Below, piece by piece: positions 1-8,749 of a DNA stretch of 40,348 bases. The notes beneath the pieces were generated by a model. That model worked only from the letters and a program-made list of their open reading frames with translations, made no database searches and had not been told where the DNA came from. Every line of letters starts with the position of its first letter. Position 1 is the first letter of the stretch. Origin of the DNA: a beta proteobacterium AAP51 (GTDB lineage Bacteria > Pseudomonadota > Gammaproteobacteria > Burkholderiales > Burkholderiaceae_C); the NCBI GenBank assembly GCA_001295905.1, contig LJHT01000023.1:1-40348 (forward strand), read 5' to 3'. A program made the position numbers and the translations under genes.

Positions 1-7
1 CAGCCGC

Positions 8-27
8 GCAAGGCCTTCCGGCCTTGC
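8..27 (-). terminator. Hairpin after the sterol-desaturase gene
   Basis: A perfect 8-bp inverted repeat (GCAAGGCC / GGCCTTGC) with a TTCC loop lies 10 bp beyond the stop of the minus-strand hydroxylase gene. It has no T tract within the visible window, so it may be a transcript-end hairpin rather than a classical intrinsic terminator. Confidence 0.45.
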
Positions 28-37
28 ACGTGCGGGC

Positions 38-1162
38 TCAGCCCCGCCAGACGAACGGAAACTTCATCTGCCGCCAGAAGCCCTCGGGCACGTAGTCGCC
101 CTGCACGCCGTAGCGCGCCGGCCAGTCGCGCTGGCTGTGCACGGCGGTGCCGAAGAGGTGGTCGATGAAGGCGAAGTGCGCGGCGTAGTTCTTGTCGATG
201 GCTTCGGTGTCCTGGCTGTGGTGCCAGTGGTGGAAGTTGGGCGTGACGATGAGGTAGCGCAGCGGCCCCAGGCGCACGCTGACGTTGGCGTGGTTGAACA
301 CGGCCTGGAAGCCCACCACGATGATGTAGGCGTCGATCACTTCCTTCGAGAAGCCCAGCACGAAGATGGGCGCCAGCACCAGCGTGCGCGTGAGCACGAT
401 CTCCAGCACGTGCTGGCGCGAGCCGGCGATCCAGTCCATGTGCTTGGCGCTGTGGTGCACGGCGTGCAGCCGCCACAGCAGCGGCACCTCGTGGTAGGCG
501 CGGTGGGTGGCGTACTGCACCAGGTCGGCCACCAGGATGATGAGGAAGAGCGCCACCCAGAAGTTGAGCCCGCGCACCCAGTCTTGCACCGCGCCGTGCA
601 CGGCCCAGCCGAAGAGCCGGTGCACCAGCAGGTTCACCGCCAGCAGCATGAAGCCGATGAGCAGGTGGTTGACGATGAAGTGCTGGAAATCGGTTTGCCA
701 GGCCGGGCGGAACACCGGCTGGTCCTTGCGCAGCGGGAACAGCTTCTCGATGAAGATGAAGATCAGCGTGCTGCCCAGCAGGTCGAGGATGAACCAGTCC
801 AGGCCGATGTAGGGCGTGCCGTCGGGGAAGTCGTTCACCGGCACCTTGTGCCCGCCCAGCGCCACGCTCAGGGCCACCAGCGCAAAGGCGGCGGTGGACA
901 GCCAGCGCCGCCGCCCGGTGACGATGTTGAAGAGCGACACCGCACCGGCCACCACCAGCGCGCCGTACAGCAGCTTGCGCATCAGCTCGACGCTGTAGGA
1001 CTGCCGCAGCTGCGGCGTGGTGAGGTACTCCGGGAAGTGGAAGGCCAGCACGCCCAGGAAACACAGGATGGCCAGCGACAGCGCCACCACGCCCGAGACC
1101 AGGCCCTTGCCGGGGCGCAATTCACCGTGGGATTCGGTGAGCCGGTTGAGTTTTTGCAGCAT
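38..1162 (-). CDS. Sterol desaturase / fatty acid hydroxylase family membrane protein
   Basis: A 374-residue integral membrane protein of the sterol desaturase (FA_hydroxylase) superfamily, which are di-iron enzymes that hydroxylate or desaturate lipids in the membrane. The His clusters expected for the metal site are present: HRAYH at about 220-224, HAVHH at 233-237, NHANV at 290-294 and HHWHH at 311-315. About six hydrophobic stretches precede and flank them. The ATG at 1162 is preferred because the frame upstream of it, to 1231, lacks a hydrophobic or conserved start and runs into the divergent gene. The substrate cannot be told from sequence. It is divergent from the small gene that starts at 1216, and 53 bp separate them. 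Confidence 0.9.
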   Translation of the reverse strand: MLQKLNRLTESHGELRPGKGLVSGVVALSLAILCFLGVLAFHFPEYLTTPQLRQSYSVELMRKLLYGALVVAGAVSLFNIVTGRRRWLSTAAFALVALSVALGGHKVPVNDFPDGTPYIGLDWFILDLLGSTLIFIFIEKLFPLRKDQPVFRPAWQTDFQHFIVNHLLIGFMLLAVNLLVHRLFGWAVHGAVQDWVRGLNFWVALFLIILVADLVQYATHRAYHEVPLLWRLHAVHHSAKHMDWIAGSRQHVLEIVLTRTLVLAPIFVLGFSKEVIDAYIIVVGFQAVFNHANVSVRLGPLRYLIVTPNFHHWHHSQDTEAIDKNYAAHFAFIDHLFGTAVHSQRDWPARYGVQGDYVPEGFWRQMKFPFVWRG

Positions 1163-1215
1163 GTGCGGCAGTCTAGAGGCGCCGGCCTGTCCCAGGGGCC
1201 CTCGAAAGGGTGCGC

Positions 1216-1641
1216 ATGATTCCGATCTCACACCACGGCCGCTACGCCGGCACCAACCGCCTGTGGTTCATGCCGGGCACACCGGCCCACCGTTCGCCAG
1301 GCAGCCTGGTGGTGGGCGCGCAGCAGGTTTCGGTGCACTGGGCGCACGAGGGGGTGCCGCAGCAGGGCGAACTGCTGCTCAGCGGGCCCGCGCCGGCCTG
1401 CCGCTGCCAGTTCACCGACAGCTTCCACGCCGCCGCCGGGCTGGTGCTGCACGGGCTGGTGCAGGGCCCCGCGGCGCTGCTGTACGGCACCTACCCGGCC
1501 GGCGACGGCTCGCCCGACTGGGGCTGGCGCATCGTGCTCGACTGGGCCGACCCCGAGCACTTCGGCTTGCGCATGTTCAACGTGATGCCCGACGGCACCG
1601 AAGCGCTGGCCGTCGACCTGTTGGGCGCACGCGAGCCTTGA
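1216..1641 (+). CDS. Small DUF1579-like protein
   Basis: A 141-residue protein with no signal peptide. The segment with PAGDGSPDWGWRI and the closing NVMPDGTEALAVDL resemble what I recall of DUF1579-type small beta-barrel proteins of unknown function. I chose the ATG at 1216 because AAGGG lies five bases upstream; a GTG at 1210 is also in frame. It is divergent from the sterol-desaturase-like gene and followed by 184 bp before the Kelch lipoprotein. Function is unknown, and the family link is tentative. Confidence 0.65.
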   Translation: MIPISHHGRYAGTNRLWFMPGTPAHRSPGSLVVGAQQVSVHWAHEGVPQQGELLLSGPAPACRCQFTDSFHAAAGLVLHGLVQGPAALLYGTYPAGDGSPDWGWRIVLDWADPEHFGLRMFNVMPDGTEALAVDLLGAREP

Positions 1642-1825
1642 GCGAGACCCGGGCGGGTGCTGAGCCGGCGCCGAGCCGGTTCTGAATCGGCTCTGAACCA
1701 GCGCGTTCCCCACCAGCGCTTTCTTTAAGGCGCTGCAACAGCGCCCGCGGGCCGGTCACGGCCCGGTCACGCCCCTTTCGCGACAGTCTGCCGGGACGCA
1801 CAACCCTTCGCCCGAAAGACGCACG

Positions 1826-3172
1826 ATGAACACCCCTCTCACGCCCACCCCGGCGGCGCGCCTGAGCCGCCGCCACTTCCTGGCCAGCACGTCGCTGGGC
1901 GGCCTGCTGGCCGCCTGCGGCGGTGGCGGCGGGGCCGATGACGAGCGCCCCACCATCGAAGAATTCACCCTCGCCGCGCCCGCGCTCGTGGGCGAAGCGG
2001 CCCGCCTGCGCGTGCGCTTCCGCGGCGGCAGCGCTCGCATCGAGCCCGGCCTGGGCGCAGTCACGTCGGGCAGCACCGTGCAGGCGCCGGTGCTGGCGGG
2101 CAGCCAGCGCTACCGCCTCGTCGTCAGCCAGGCCGGCGCCCCCGACGCCACCGCCGAACTGACCGTGGAACCGGCCTGGCGCAACCGGCTGCGCAGCTTC
2201 GAGGCGCCCGCGATGACAGGCCAGGGCGTGGTGGCGCTGGAAGGCGCTGCGGCGCTGGTTCTGGGCGGCTCGCGCGGCACCGGCGTGCTCTCGTCGGCCA
2301 TCGAGCGCCTGGACAGCGCGACCCAGCGCTTCACCGCGCTGGGCCAGATGCTCACCGGCCGCAGCGAGATGAGCGCCGTGCCGCTGGGCGATGGCCAGGT
2401 GCTGGTGTTCGGCGGCAGCACCTCGACCGTGCAGCCGCCCTTTGCCGAGATCGTCGATGCGCGCACGGGTGCCACGCGGCATGGTGGCTGGATGATGCTG
2501 CCGCGCGCGCAGCACTGCACGGTGCGCCTGGCCGACGGGCGCGTGGCGGCGGTGGGCGGCAGCCAGCGCAACAGCCTGGAGCTGTGGAGCCCGGCCAGCA
2601 ACACCTGGGCGCTGGCCGGCAACCGCATGGCGCACGTGCGCCAGCACGCCACCGCGAGCCTGCTGCCCGATGGGCGGGTGCTCATCGTCGGCGGCAGCAC
2701 CGAAGCGGCGAACTACCGCTTCGCCGAGATCTTCGACCCGGCCAACGAGACCTTCACGCCCGTGGCCGGCGCGCCCGACGAACGCCGCTGGCTGCATGCC
2801 GCGCTGACCCTGGCCGACGGCAGCGTGCTCATCGTCGGCGGCGAAAACGACAGCGGCCCCCTGGCCAGCGTGTGGCGCTACGAGCCCGCCGCGGCGCGCT
2901 TCGTGGCGCAGCCGCCGCTGGGCGAGCCGCGCAGCATCGTGCGGGCGGCCACGGGCCCGGGCGACGAGGTGCTGATGTACGGCGGCGAGCAGGCGCCCGA
3001 TGTCGGCCTGAGTACGGGCACGGGCTGGCGCGCCGGCACGCCGCGCGCCTTGCCGGCGCTGCCCTCGCCCCGCGCCTGGCACACGCTGACGCGCCTGTCG
3101 GACGGCCGTGTGCTGATGCTGGGCGGCCAGCACCGCGGCGAGCTGGTGGCGGGCGGGCTGATCTACGACTGA
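1826..3172 (+). CDS. Tat-exported Kelch-repeat lipoprotein
   Basis: A 448-residue exported protein. Residues 14-19 (SRRHFL) form a twin-arginine motif, followed by a short hydrophobic stretch and a lipobox ending at Cys31 (LLAAC), then a poly-Gly linker. This points to Tat export and lipid anchoring. From about residue 130 there are repeated blade-like units with GGS/GG turns and DGRVLxxGG-type strands (for example DGRVLIVGG, DGSVLIVGG, DGRVLMLGG), as in Kelch/galactose-oxidase beta-propellers. No galactose-oxidase copper ligands could be assigned, so a binding or scaffold role is as likely as an enzyme. The upstream hairpin-free gap (1642-1825) carries no other gene. Confidence 0.85.
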   Translation: MNTPLTPTPAARLSRRHFLASTSLGGLLAACGGGGGADDERPTIEEFTLAAPALVGEAARLRVRFRGGSARIEPGLGAVTSGSTVQAPVLAGSQRYRLVVSQAGAPDATAELTVEPAWRNRLRSFEAPAMTGQGVVALEGAAALVLGGSRGTGVLSSAIERLDSATQRFTALGQMLTGRSEMSAVPLGDGQVLVFGGSTSTVQPPFAEIVDARTGATRHGGWMMLPRAQHCTVRLADGRVAAVGGSQRNSLELWSPASNTWALAGNRMAHVRQHATASLLPDGRVLIVGGSTEAANYRFAEIFDPANETFTPVAGAPDERRWLHAALTLADGSVLIVGGENDSGPLASVWRYEPAAARFVAQPPLGEPRSIVRAATGPGDEVLMYGGEQAPDVGLSTGTGWRAGTPRALPALPSPRAWHTLTRLSDGRVLMLGGQHRGELVAGGLIYD

Positions 3173-3283
3173 GCGCTGGCCCTTGGGGATGCGGCCCAGG
3201 CTTTGGGCGCAGGCACCGTAAGTCCCTGCACCGCTGCTTCGACTCAGCCATGACCGAGCCTGGACGCGCGCCCGGGCTTGCCA

Positions 3284-3309
3284 GCCTGCAGGCCTGTATG
3301 CCGGCAGGC
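3284..3309. terminator. Hairpin between Kelch and phospholipase D genes
   Basis: GCCTGC-A-GGC and GCC-G-GCAGGC pair around a six-base loop, with one A-G mismatch. It lies about 110 bp after the Kelch stop and 50 bp before the next start. There is no T tract, so it could be a transcript end or a leader structure. Confidence 0.3.
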
Positions 3310-3359
3310 CCGGTCGAGCCTGCGTCGCCGCGCGCATCCACAGCGAGTTGCATCCCACG

Positions 3360-5105
3360 ATGTCCTTCACCGTCGGCAGGAAGGTCCCTTGTGCCCGGCC
3401 AGGGCCCCGGCAAGCACTGCGGCAGCGGGCCGCACGGGCCGCGGGTCTTTGGCTCTGCGTGGTCGTGCTGAGCGGCTGCGCCAGCCTGCCGGTGCCCGAC
3501 CCCGGGCTGCCGAAGTCCTGGGCCCTGCCCCTGTCGCCCGCCACGCCGCTGGGCCGTCTGGCGCTGGCCTCGATGCAGCACGTGGAGGCAGGCGCTGCCA
3601 ACCCGGATGTGCCAGCGGGCGACGCGCCGCCGCACCCCGTCGACCCGCCGACGCCCATGCCCGACGGCCGCATGCCTGGCCTCAGCGGTTTCCGTCTGCT
3701 GCCCTTGGGCACCCATTCGCTGGATGCACGCCTGCAGCTCGTGCAGCGGGCCCGGCACAGCCTGGACCTGCAGTACTACCACTTCGCCGGCGACAGCACC
3801 GGCCGCGCCCTCATGCGCGCGCTGCGCGACGCGGCAGCCCGCGGCGTGCGCGTGCGTGTGCTGATCGACGACCTCTACACCGGCGGTGCCGACGCCCTGT
3901 GGCTGGGCCTCGCGGCGCATGAAGGGGTGCAGGTGCGTCTGTTCAACCCCTTCACGGTGGCGCGCGCCAGCGGGCCGCTCGGGCGCTTCGCCGCGGCGCC
4001 GTGGCAATGGCGGCGCATCAACCACCGCATGCACAACAAGCTGTTCATCGCCGATGGCGCCTGGGCCGTGTTCGGGGGCCGGAACGTCGCCGACATCTAC
4101 TTCCTGAAGCTGGAGGCCGACAACTTCATCGACATCGATGTGCTCGCGGCGGGCGCCGTGCTGCCGGAGATGCAGGCCCAGTTCGACCGCTACTGGAACG
4201 CGCCCACGGCCTACCCGCTGGCGCACATCGTCCGGCCGACACCGGGCGAAGAGCGCACACCCGAGGCGCGGCGCGCCGACTTCGACCACGCCACCGCGCC
4301 CGCCCGCGCCCAGCTGGGCATGCCTGCACAGCTGGCAGCGCGGGACGTGCTGAACCAGGCGCCGGTGGGGCGCCAGCTGGACGACCCCTACGTGCCGCTG
4401 GTGCGCGGCCGCGCGCAAGTGCTGGCCGACCACCCGGAGAAGCCCTTCCAGGGCGCGCCGGGCGGGGAACTGATGAACAGCAGCGTCACCTACGGCGTGT
4501 ACCAGGCCCTGATGCAGGCGCAACAGGAGGTGCTGGCCTCGTCACCCTACTTCGTGCCCGGCCACCGCGGGCTGAGCTTGCTGACGGCCTTGCGCGAGCG
4601 GGGCGTGCAGGTGCGGGTGCTGACCAATTCACTGGCCTCCACCGACGAACCGCTGGTGCACCTGGCCTACGCGCGCTACCGCCCTGCGCTGCTGGGGGCC
4701 GGTGTGCAGCTGTTCGAGCTGAGCCAGCAGCGCGTGAAGGAGAACATGCGCATGTTCCTGTTCGGCGCCTCGCTGGGGCGGCTGCACGCCAAGACCGTGG
4801 TCATCGACCGGCATCTGGCCTACGTCGGCTCGATGAACCTCGACCCGCGTTCGGCCACCCTGAACACGGAGTTCGGCGCGCTCATCGACAGCCCCGTGCT
4901 GGCCGAGCAGTTGACGACACTGATCGACATCGACCGCCTGCACAGCGCCTATGCGCTGCGCCTGGCTGCCGATGGCGCCTGCTGCGAGTGGGTCATTCCC
5001 GACAGCGACGGCTCGCTCGTTCTCACCCTCGAACCCGATTCGCCCTGGTGGATGCGCTGGCTGGGCCGGCTGCTGCAACCGCTGGCCCCCGAAGACCATC
5101 TCTAG
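3360..5105 (+). CDS. Phospholipase D / cardiolipin synthase-like lipoprotein (ClsC type)
   Basis: A 581-residue protein with two HKD phospholipase D motifs: HNKLFIADG from His225 and HAKTVVIDR from His476, the latter followed by GSMNLDPRSATLNTE, which is typical of this superfamily. The N-terminus has an arginine-rich start, a hydrophobic stretch and a lipobox (VVLSGC) ending at Cys40, so an outer-membrane or periplasm-facing lipoprotein is likely. Domain order and length fit the ClsC/YmdC-like cardiolipin synthases, which condense phosphatidylglycerol with another phospholipid. The ATG at 3360 is preferred to a TTG at 3348. No adjacent macrodomain partner gene (as ymdB in E. coli) is present. 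Confidence 0.9.
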   Translation: MSFTVGRKVPCARPGPRQALRQRAARAAGLWLCVVVLSGCASLPVPDPGLPKSWALPLSPATPLGRLALASMQHVEAGAANPDVPAGDAPPHPVDPPTPMPDGRMPGLSGFRLLPLGTHSLDARLQLVQRARHSLDLQYYHFAGDSTGRALMRALRDAAARGVRVRVLIDDLYTGGADALWLGLAAHEGVQVRLFNPFTVARASGPLGRFAAAPWQWRRINHRMHNKLFIADGAWAVFGGRNVADIYFLKLEADNFIDIDVLAAGAVLPEMQAQFDRYWNAPTAYPLAHIVRPTPGEERTPEARRADFDHATAPARAQLGMPAQLAARDVLNQAPVGRQLDDPYVPLVRGRAQVLADHPEKPFQGAPGGELMNSSVTYGVYQALMQAQQEVLASSPYFVPGHRGLSLLTALRERGVQVRVLTNSLASTDEPLVHLAYARYRPALLGAGVQLFELSQQRVKENMRMFLFGASLGRLHAKTVVIDRHLAYVGSMNLDPRSATLNTEFGALIDSPVLAEQLTTLIDIDRLHSAYALRLAADGACCEWVIPDSDGSLVLTLEPDSPWWMRWLGRLLQPLAPEDHL

Positions 5106-5225
5106 CCGGCTGCGCGGCAGAGACGGGTCACCGGCGCAAGCCTGTAATGGCTGCCGCAGTGCGTCGACTAGATGCCAGGCCGGAAGTGTTCTGGCCGCTA
5201 CCGAACCCCCTCAGGAGCCACCCCC

Positions 5226-5645
5226 ATGACCCTTCGCCTCGTTCCCGCCCTGCTGGCCGCCAGTCTGCTGCTGGGCCTTTCAAGCGTCTCCCTCAGCCCG
5301 GCGCATGCGCAGGGCAGCACCCTCACCCGCGCGCAGGTCAAGATGGACCGCGATGCCTTCCTGGCGATCGCGCGCTGGGACGAAAGCCTCGGCAACTGGG
5401 TGCTGAAGGACAACATGCCGATGCCCGCCGGCGTGGCCTCACGCGAGGAGGTCAAGGCCATGCGCGACAAGTTCCTGAGCGCGCACACCTGGGACGAGAA
5501 CACCGCGCAGTGGCTGCCCATCCAGGGCACCCCGCGCGACATGAGCAAGCTCACGCGCGAGCAGGTGAAGATGGAGACCTCGCGCTTCCTCAAGACGCAC
5601 CGCTTCGACGAGTCGAGCTCGACCTGGGTGGCGCGCGCCCGTTGA
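5226..5645 (+). CDS. Secreted protein with three short tandem repeats
   Basis: A 139-residue protein with a Sec signal peptide (residues 1-28, cleavage after AHA). The mature part is three imperfect repeats of about 37 residues, each starting T/S-R-x-[QE]-V-K, then an FL pair and W/F-DE-x(4-5)-W: the centres are WDESLGNW (51-58), WDENTAQW (89-96) and FDESSSTW (128-134). A CAGGAG ribosome site precedes the ATG. I do not recognise a named family. It converges on the anti-sigma gene and may belong to the same envelope-stress regulon, but that is a guess. Confidence 0.8.
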   Translation: MTLRLVPALLAASLLLGLSSVSLSPAHAQGSTLTRAQVKMDRDAFLAIARWDESLGNWVLKDNMPMPAGVASREEVKAMRDKFLSAHTWDENTAQWLPIQGTPRDMSKLTREQVKMETSRFLKTHRFDESSSTWVARAR

Positions 5646-5685
5646 TCTGCGCCGGCCGGGCGGCGCCCAGGCCCGCACCGGCCGT

Positions 5686-5919
5686 TCAGCGCTTTGGGCC
5701 AGCGTCCTCGTCTTCCGGCGTTTCGCGCCCCAGCTGCCGCATGGCGCGGCGCAGGAAGCCCATTTGCTCGTTGACGTTGCGGCAGGCTTCGCACAGCACC
5801 AGATGCAGCCGCATGCGCGCGCGCTCGGGCCCGGGCAGGCGCGTGTCCTGGCCGTCGCTGATGAGGCGCGACACCGTCTTGCAGTCGAGCAGGGCCTTGC
5901 TGGCTTTCGGTTCGTCCAT
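5686..5919 (-). CDS. Zinc-binding anti-sigma factor
   Basis: A 77-residue cytoplasmic protein with the ZAS-type signature H39-x3-C43-x2-C46 (HLVLCEAC) and a further Cys13, typical of small zinc anti-sigma proteins that hold an ECF-like sigma factor. It has no membrane segment, so it may sense directly in the cytoplasm (such proteins often respond to thiol oxidation). The ATG lies 8 bp after the stop of the sigma gene, so translation is probably coupled. The start at 5919 was chosen because upstream in-frame sequence overlaps the sigma gene and has no conserved features. Confidence 0.8.
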   Translation of the reverse strand: MDEPKASKALLDCKTVSRLISDGQDTRLPGPERARMRLHLVLCEACRNVNEQMGFLRRAMRQLGRETPEDEDAGPKR

Positions 5920-5927
5920 GCCGGGCC

Positions 5928-6488
5928 TCAGTGCGTCGCTCCGCTGAACCAGTTGCGGTCCAGGCATTCGCGCAGCTGCATGCGCGCACGGTAGAGCATC
6001 ACTCCGCAATGGTTGGCGGTGATGCCGAGCTCGCCGCAGATGACCTCGACCTCCTGTTCCAGCCACTCGCGCATCATGAACACACGCCCCAGCTTGGCGG
6101 GCAGGCGGTCGATGCAGACCTGCAGCGTCTCGAGGAACTGCGTCTGTTCCAGCGCCTTCTCGGGCTGCTGCCAGGCGGCAGGTGCGTCTTGCCAGTGGCC
6201 GTCTTTCTGGAACAGCGCGTCCAACGCGTCGTCGATGCTCTGTTCTTCCAGGGGTTCGATGGGCAACTCGCGCCCGCGCTGGCGCAGCACGTCGATGATC
6301 TTGAACTTCAGGATGCCCGTGGCGTAGGTGCGCAAGGAACTGCGGCCTTCGAACCTGTCGGGCTTCTCCAGCATGGCCAGGAAGGTTTCCGACACGACAT
6401 CCTCCGCCAGGCTGTCATTGCGAAGCTGCAGCTTCGCAAAGCGCAGCAAGGGGCTGTGCAGGGCGGCAAGTTCGGATTCGAGGCTCAT
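5928..6488 (-). CDS. ECF-like sigma-70 family factor
   Basis: A 186-residue sigma factor with region 2 at about residues 8-75 (core-binding SETFLAMLEKPDRF and the -10 recognition helix) and region 4 at about 115-175 (RLPAKLGRVFMMR ... ELGITANHCGVMLYRAR). An insert of about 40 residues lies between them. The architecture resembles the Sig70_famx1 (TIGR02943) group that is paired with short zinc anti-sigma proteins, and here the next gene is exactly such a protein. The ATG at 6488 starts directly at region 2; further upstream the frame has no sigma-like sequence. Confidence 0.87.
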   Translation of the reverse strand: MSLESELAALHSPLLRFAKLQLRNDSLAEDVVSETFLAMLEKPDRFEGRSSLRTYATGILKFKIIDVLRQRGRELPIEPLEEQSIDDALDALFQKDGHWQDAPAAWQQPEKALEQTQFLETLQVCIDRLPAKLGRVFMMREWLEQEVEVICGELGITANHCGVMLYRARMQLRECLDRNWFSGATH

Positions 6489-6661
6489 GGTGCGGGGCCA
6501 GCCGGAAACAGAGGCAACCTCCTCCGTCGGCGCAGCCCGCCGGACATTACAGACGCCAACGGACTTCACGGCAAGCCCGGCGCGGCCGGTGTGCGGGCAG
6601 GGCCGTGTCATCACCCCGGGTCGGCCGGCCTGGCTGGCTGCGAACCCAGCGCCGGCGCCGT

Positions 6662-7558
6662 TCAGCGCGGCGTCCTGCGGCGCGGGTCCTGCCGGTAGCG
6701 GGCGGGCGTGGTGCCCAGGCGCAGCCGCATGGTGTGCGTCAGATGCTGCTGGCTCGAGAAGCCGCATTCGGCGGCAATGTCTGCCAGACCCATCGAGGTG
6801 CGCGACAGCAGCTCGGTGGCACGTTGCAGGCGCAGGCCCAGCACGAACTGGTGCGGGGTCTGACCGGTCAGCCGGTCATGGGCCTGCGCGTAACGGTCGA
6901 CGGGCAGGCCTGCCACCGCAGCCAGGTCGCTGACGAGGATGCGCTCCGACAGGTGAGCCATCACGTACTCGCGCAGCCGCGCCAGCAGTTGCGGCGTCAG
7001 GGCGTTGCGGCCTTCGCTGGCCCGGGTGCTTCGGCGCAGCAGGCGCACCAGCAGCAGCCGCGCCAGACTGTCGGCCGCTTCGCCGGCCCAAGCATCGTTG
7101 CGGGCGATCTCCTCCACCAAGGCATCGGCCAGCGGACGCACGCCCGGCAGCGAGCCGTTGAGCAGCGGCGTCCGGACCGCCTGGGCGTGTTCGTCGGTGG
7201 CGAAGGCCTCGGGGTTGAAGTAGATGTTCAGGTGCCGGCTGGGCGCCTCCTTGTGCCAGCGCGCCGCCGCCCCTGCCGGCGTGAAGAACAGCGAGTGCCG
7301 GTGGGCTTCATAGCGGCGCACACGGTCGTCTTCCAGCGCACCGCTGACGCGTGCCGAGGTCAGGTTGATGGACAGCCGGGCCACCGGCAGCCCGGGCACG
7401 CGCAGGTCGTAGGCCGGCGAGTGGTACAGGCCCACGAGCAAGGCGTCCCGCGCCAGGGCTTCGAGTTCGCGGCCGCCGGCGCTCCCCAGCTCGCGGAGGT
7501 AGCCCTGTGCGCCCTGCCGCAGGGCATCGACGCGGCTCTCGCTGGGTGGGGAAGACAT
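6662..7558 (-). CDS. AraC family transcriptional regulator
   Basis: A 298-residue regulator. The C-terminal 100 residues hold two helix-turn-helix motifs; the second (SMGLADIAAECGFSSQQHLT) and the following RxxxGxTPxxYR motif are the AraC signature. The N-terminal 190 residues would be the ligand- or partner-sensing part; no ligand can be assigned. It starts at 7558, divergent from the ECF sigma gene at 7717; the 158-bp gap holds an ATCCC...GGGAT inverted repeat near 7649-7666 that could be an operator, but this is only a short match. Confidence 0.88.
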   Translation of the reverse strand: MSSPPSESRVDALRQGAQGYLRELGSAGGRELEALARDALLVGLYHSPAYDLRVPGLPVARLSINLTSARVSGALEDDRVRRYEAHRHSLFFTPAGAAARWHKEAPSRHLNIYFNPEAFATDEHAQAVRTPLLNGSLPGVRPLADALVEEIARNDAWAGEAADSLARLLLVRLLRRSTRASEGRNALTPQLLARLREYVMAHLSERILVSDLAAVAGLPVDRYAQAHDRLTGQTPHQFVLGLRLQRATELLSRTSMGLADIAAECGFSSQQHLTHTMRLRLGTTPARYRQDPRRRTPR

Positions 7559-7716
7559 CCGTGAACGGGGGGGGACCAATGACAGAAAACCAGGCACTCG
7601 GTCGGTCTGGGAAGAACTTTCTTGCAAGACCCGTGCGGGGCCTGCGTGATCCCATGACGGCGGGATGGTGATGGGGATGTTCCGGTTCTCACCAGCCCCA
7701 GACGCACCGGCCTGCC

Positions 7717-8223
7717 ATGAAAGACTACACCGCCAACCTCCTTGAAGCCCGCGACGCGCTGTACCGCGCCGCACGCTCGCGACTGCGACACACCGACTGG
7801 GCCGAAGAGGCCGTGGCCGAGACGCTGCTCGCGGCACTGGAGCGGCGCCCGGCGTTCGACGACCCCGGGCGTGTTCGCGCGTGGCTGTTCGGCATCTTGC
7901 GGCACAAGGTGGTCGACCAGCTGCGCCTGCACGTGCGCGCCGATACCGACAGCGGCGAACTCGCCGAGCTGGCGCTGGCCGATGCCCCGGCCACCCGTTC
8001 CGACCCCGCCCAGCACGCCTGCGCCTCGCAATTCATCGCCGACCTCGCGCTGGCCTTGGACAGGCTGCCGCGCCCGCAGTCGCGCGCCTTCGTGCTGCGT
8101 GAAGGCGGCTGCAGTACCGACGAAATCTGCGACGAGCTGGGCGTCACGCCGGGCCACCTGTGGGTGCTGCTTCACCGCGCGCGGGTACGGCTGCGGCAAG
8201 ACCTGCGTGCACACATGGGCTGA
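7717..8223 (+). CDS. ECF RNA polymerase sigma factor
   Basis: A 168-residue sigma factor. Region 2 spans about residues 8-72, with DWAEEAVAETLLAALE and RAWLFGILRHKVVDQLR. Region 4 spans about 105-165, with LDRLPRPQSRAFVLRE and the recognition helix around DELGVTPGHLWVLLHRAR. It has no adjacent anti-sigma gene on the same strand. The zinc anti-sigma protein at 5686-5919 belongs to the other sigma factor, so this one may be controlled at transcription, for instance by the divergent AraC gene. It is distinct from the factor at 5928-6488. Confidence 0.87.
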   Translation: MKDYTANLLEARDALYRAARSRLRHTDWAEEAVAETLLAALERRPAFDDPGRVRAWLFGILRHKVVDQLRLHVRADTDSGELAELALADAPATRSDPAQHACASQFIADLALALDRLPRPQSRAFVLREGGCSTDEICDELGVTPGHLWVLLHRARVRLRQDLRAHMG

Positions 8224-8362
8224 AGAAGCTTGCAAGCGCGCTTTCGAAACCCGTAATCCGGCGCCCGGCACGCCGACAGATGCTCCGCCGAGCGCGACAC
8301 GGCAAGCGCCGTGGCTGCGGCCGGTGATGCGCAGGCATTCGGTACATCGACAAGGAGCACCC

Positions 8363-8722
8363 ATGGAACCGTTCAAGGTGGCATTGCTGATCACCAGCAA
8401 GCTGGAAGGCGCCGGGCAATCGGCCATCTACCGTGCGCTGATGGGCGCGCAGGAACTGCGCCGGGCCGGCGACGACGTGGTCATCGTCTTCGATGGCGCC
8501 GCCAGCACCGCCGCCGCCGAGATGGCGCAACCGGACCACCGTTTCCACATGCTGTTCAAGGACGTGCTGCCGGTGGTGCGTGGTGTCTGCCGCTTCTGTG
8601 CGAAGAGCTACGGCGTGCTCGATGCGGTGCAGGCTGCGGGCCTGCCGCTGCTGGATGAAGACCGCGGACACGCCAGCCTGCGCAGCCTGCTGGTCGAGGG
8701 GCGACAGATCGTCACGTGCTGA
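8363..8722 (+). CDS. DsrE family protein
   Basis: A 119-residue soluble protein matching the DsrE fold: VALLITSKLEGAGQSAIYRAL, then a GDDVVIVFDGAA strand and the Cys-containing CRFCAKSYGV segment (CxxC). Members include sulfur-transfer proteins and many of unknown role. An AAGGAG ribosome site precedes the ATG at 8363. It follows the ECF sigma gene by 139 bp on the same strand, so co-expression is possible. The exact reaction is not predictable. Confidence 0.8.
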   Translation: MEPFKVALLITSKLEGAGQSAIYRALMGAQELRRAGDDVVIVFDGAASTAAAEMAQPDHRFHMLFKDVLPVVRGVCRFCAKSYGVLDAVQAAGLPLLDEDRGHASLRSLLVEGRQIVTC

Positions 8723-8724
8723 AC

Positions 8725-8746
8725 GGGCGCCGCCTTCGGCCGGCCC
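8725..8746. terminator. Hairpin between convergent genes
   Basis: GGGC-GCCG and CGGC-(CG)-GCCC pair around a CCTT loop, with a two-base bulge, in the 27-bp gap between the DsrE stop and the GGDEF stop. It could end transcription from both sides. No T tract is seen. Confidence 0.4.
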
Positions 8747-8749
8747 GCT

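Noticed and set aside
137..1219. Long plus-strand open frame opposite the sterol-desaturase gene
   Set aside because: High-GC shadow: its product is rich in His/Val/Glu/Gln with no domains, while the minus strand encodes conserved His boxes.
1577..3712. Long minus-strand open frame under the Kelch lipoprotein
   Set aside because: Composition is Arg/Ala/His-rich and no motif is present; the plus strand has a signal peptide, Tat motif and Kelch repeats.
4001..5947. Plus-strand open frame overlapping the phospholipase D gene in another frame
   Set aside because: It runs across several real genes and reads as Arg/Ala-rich shadow of the HKD protein.
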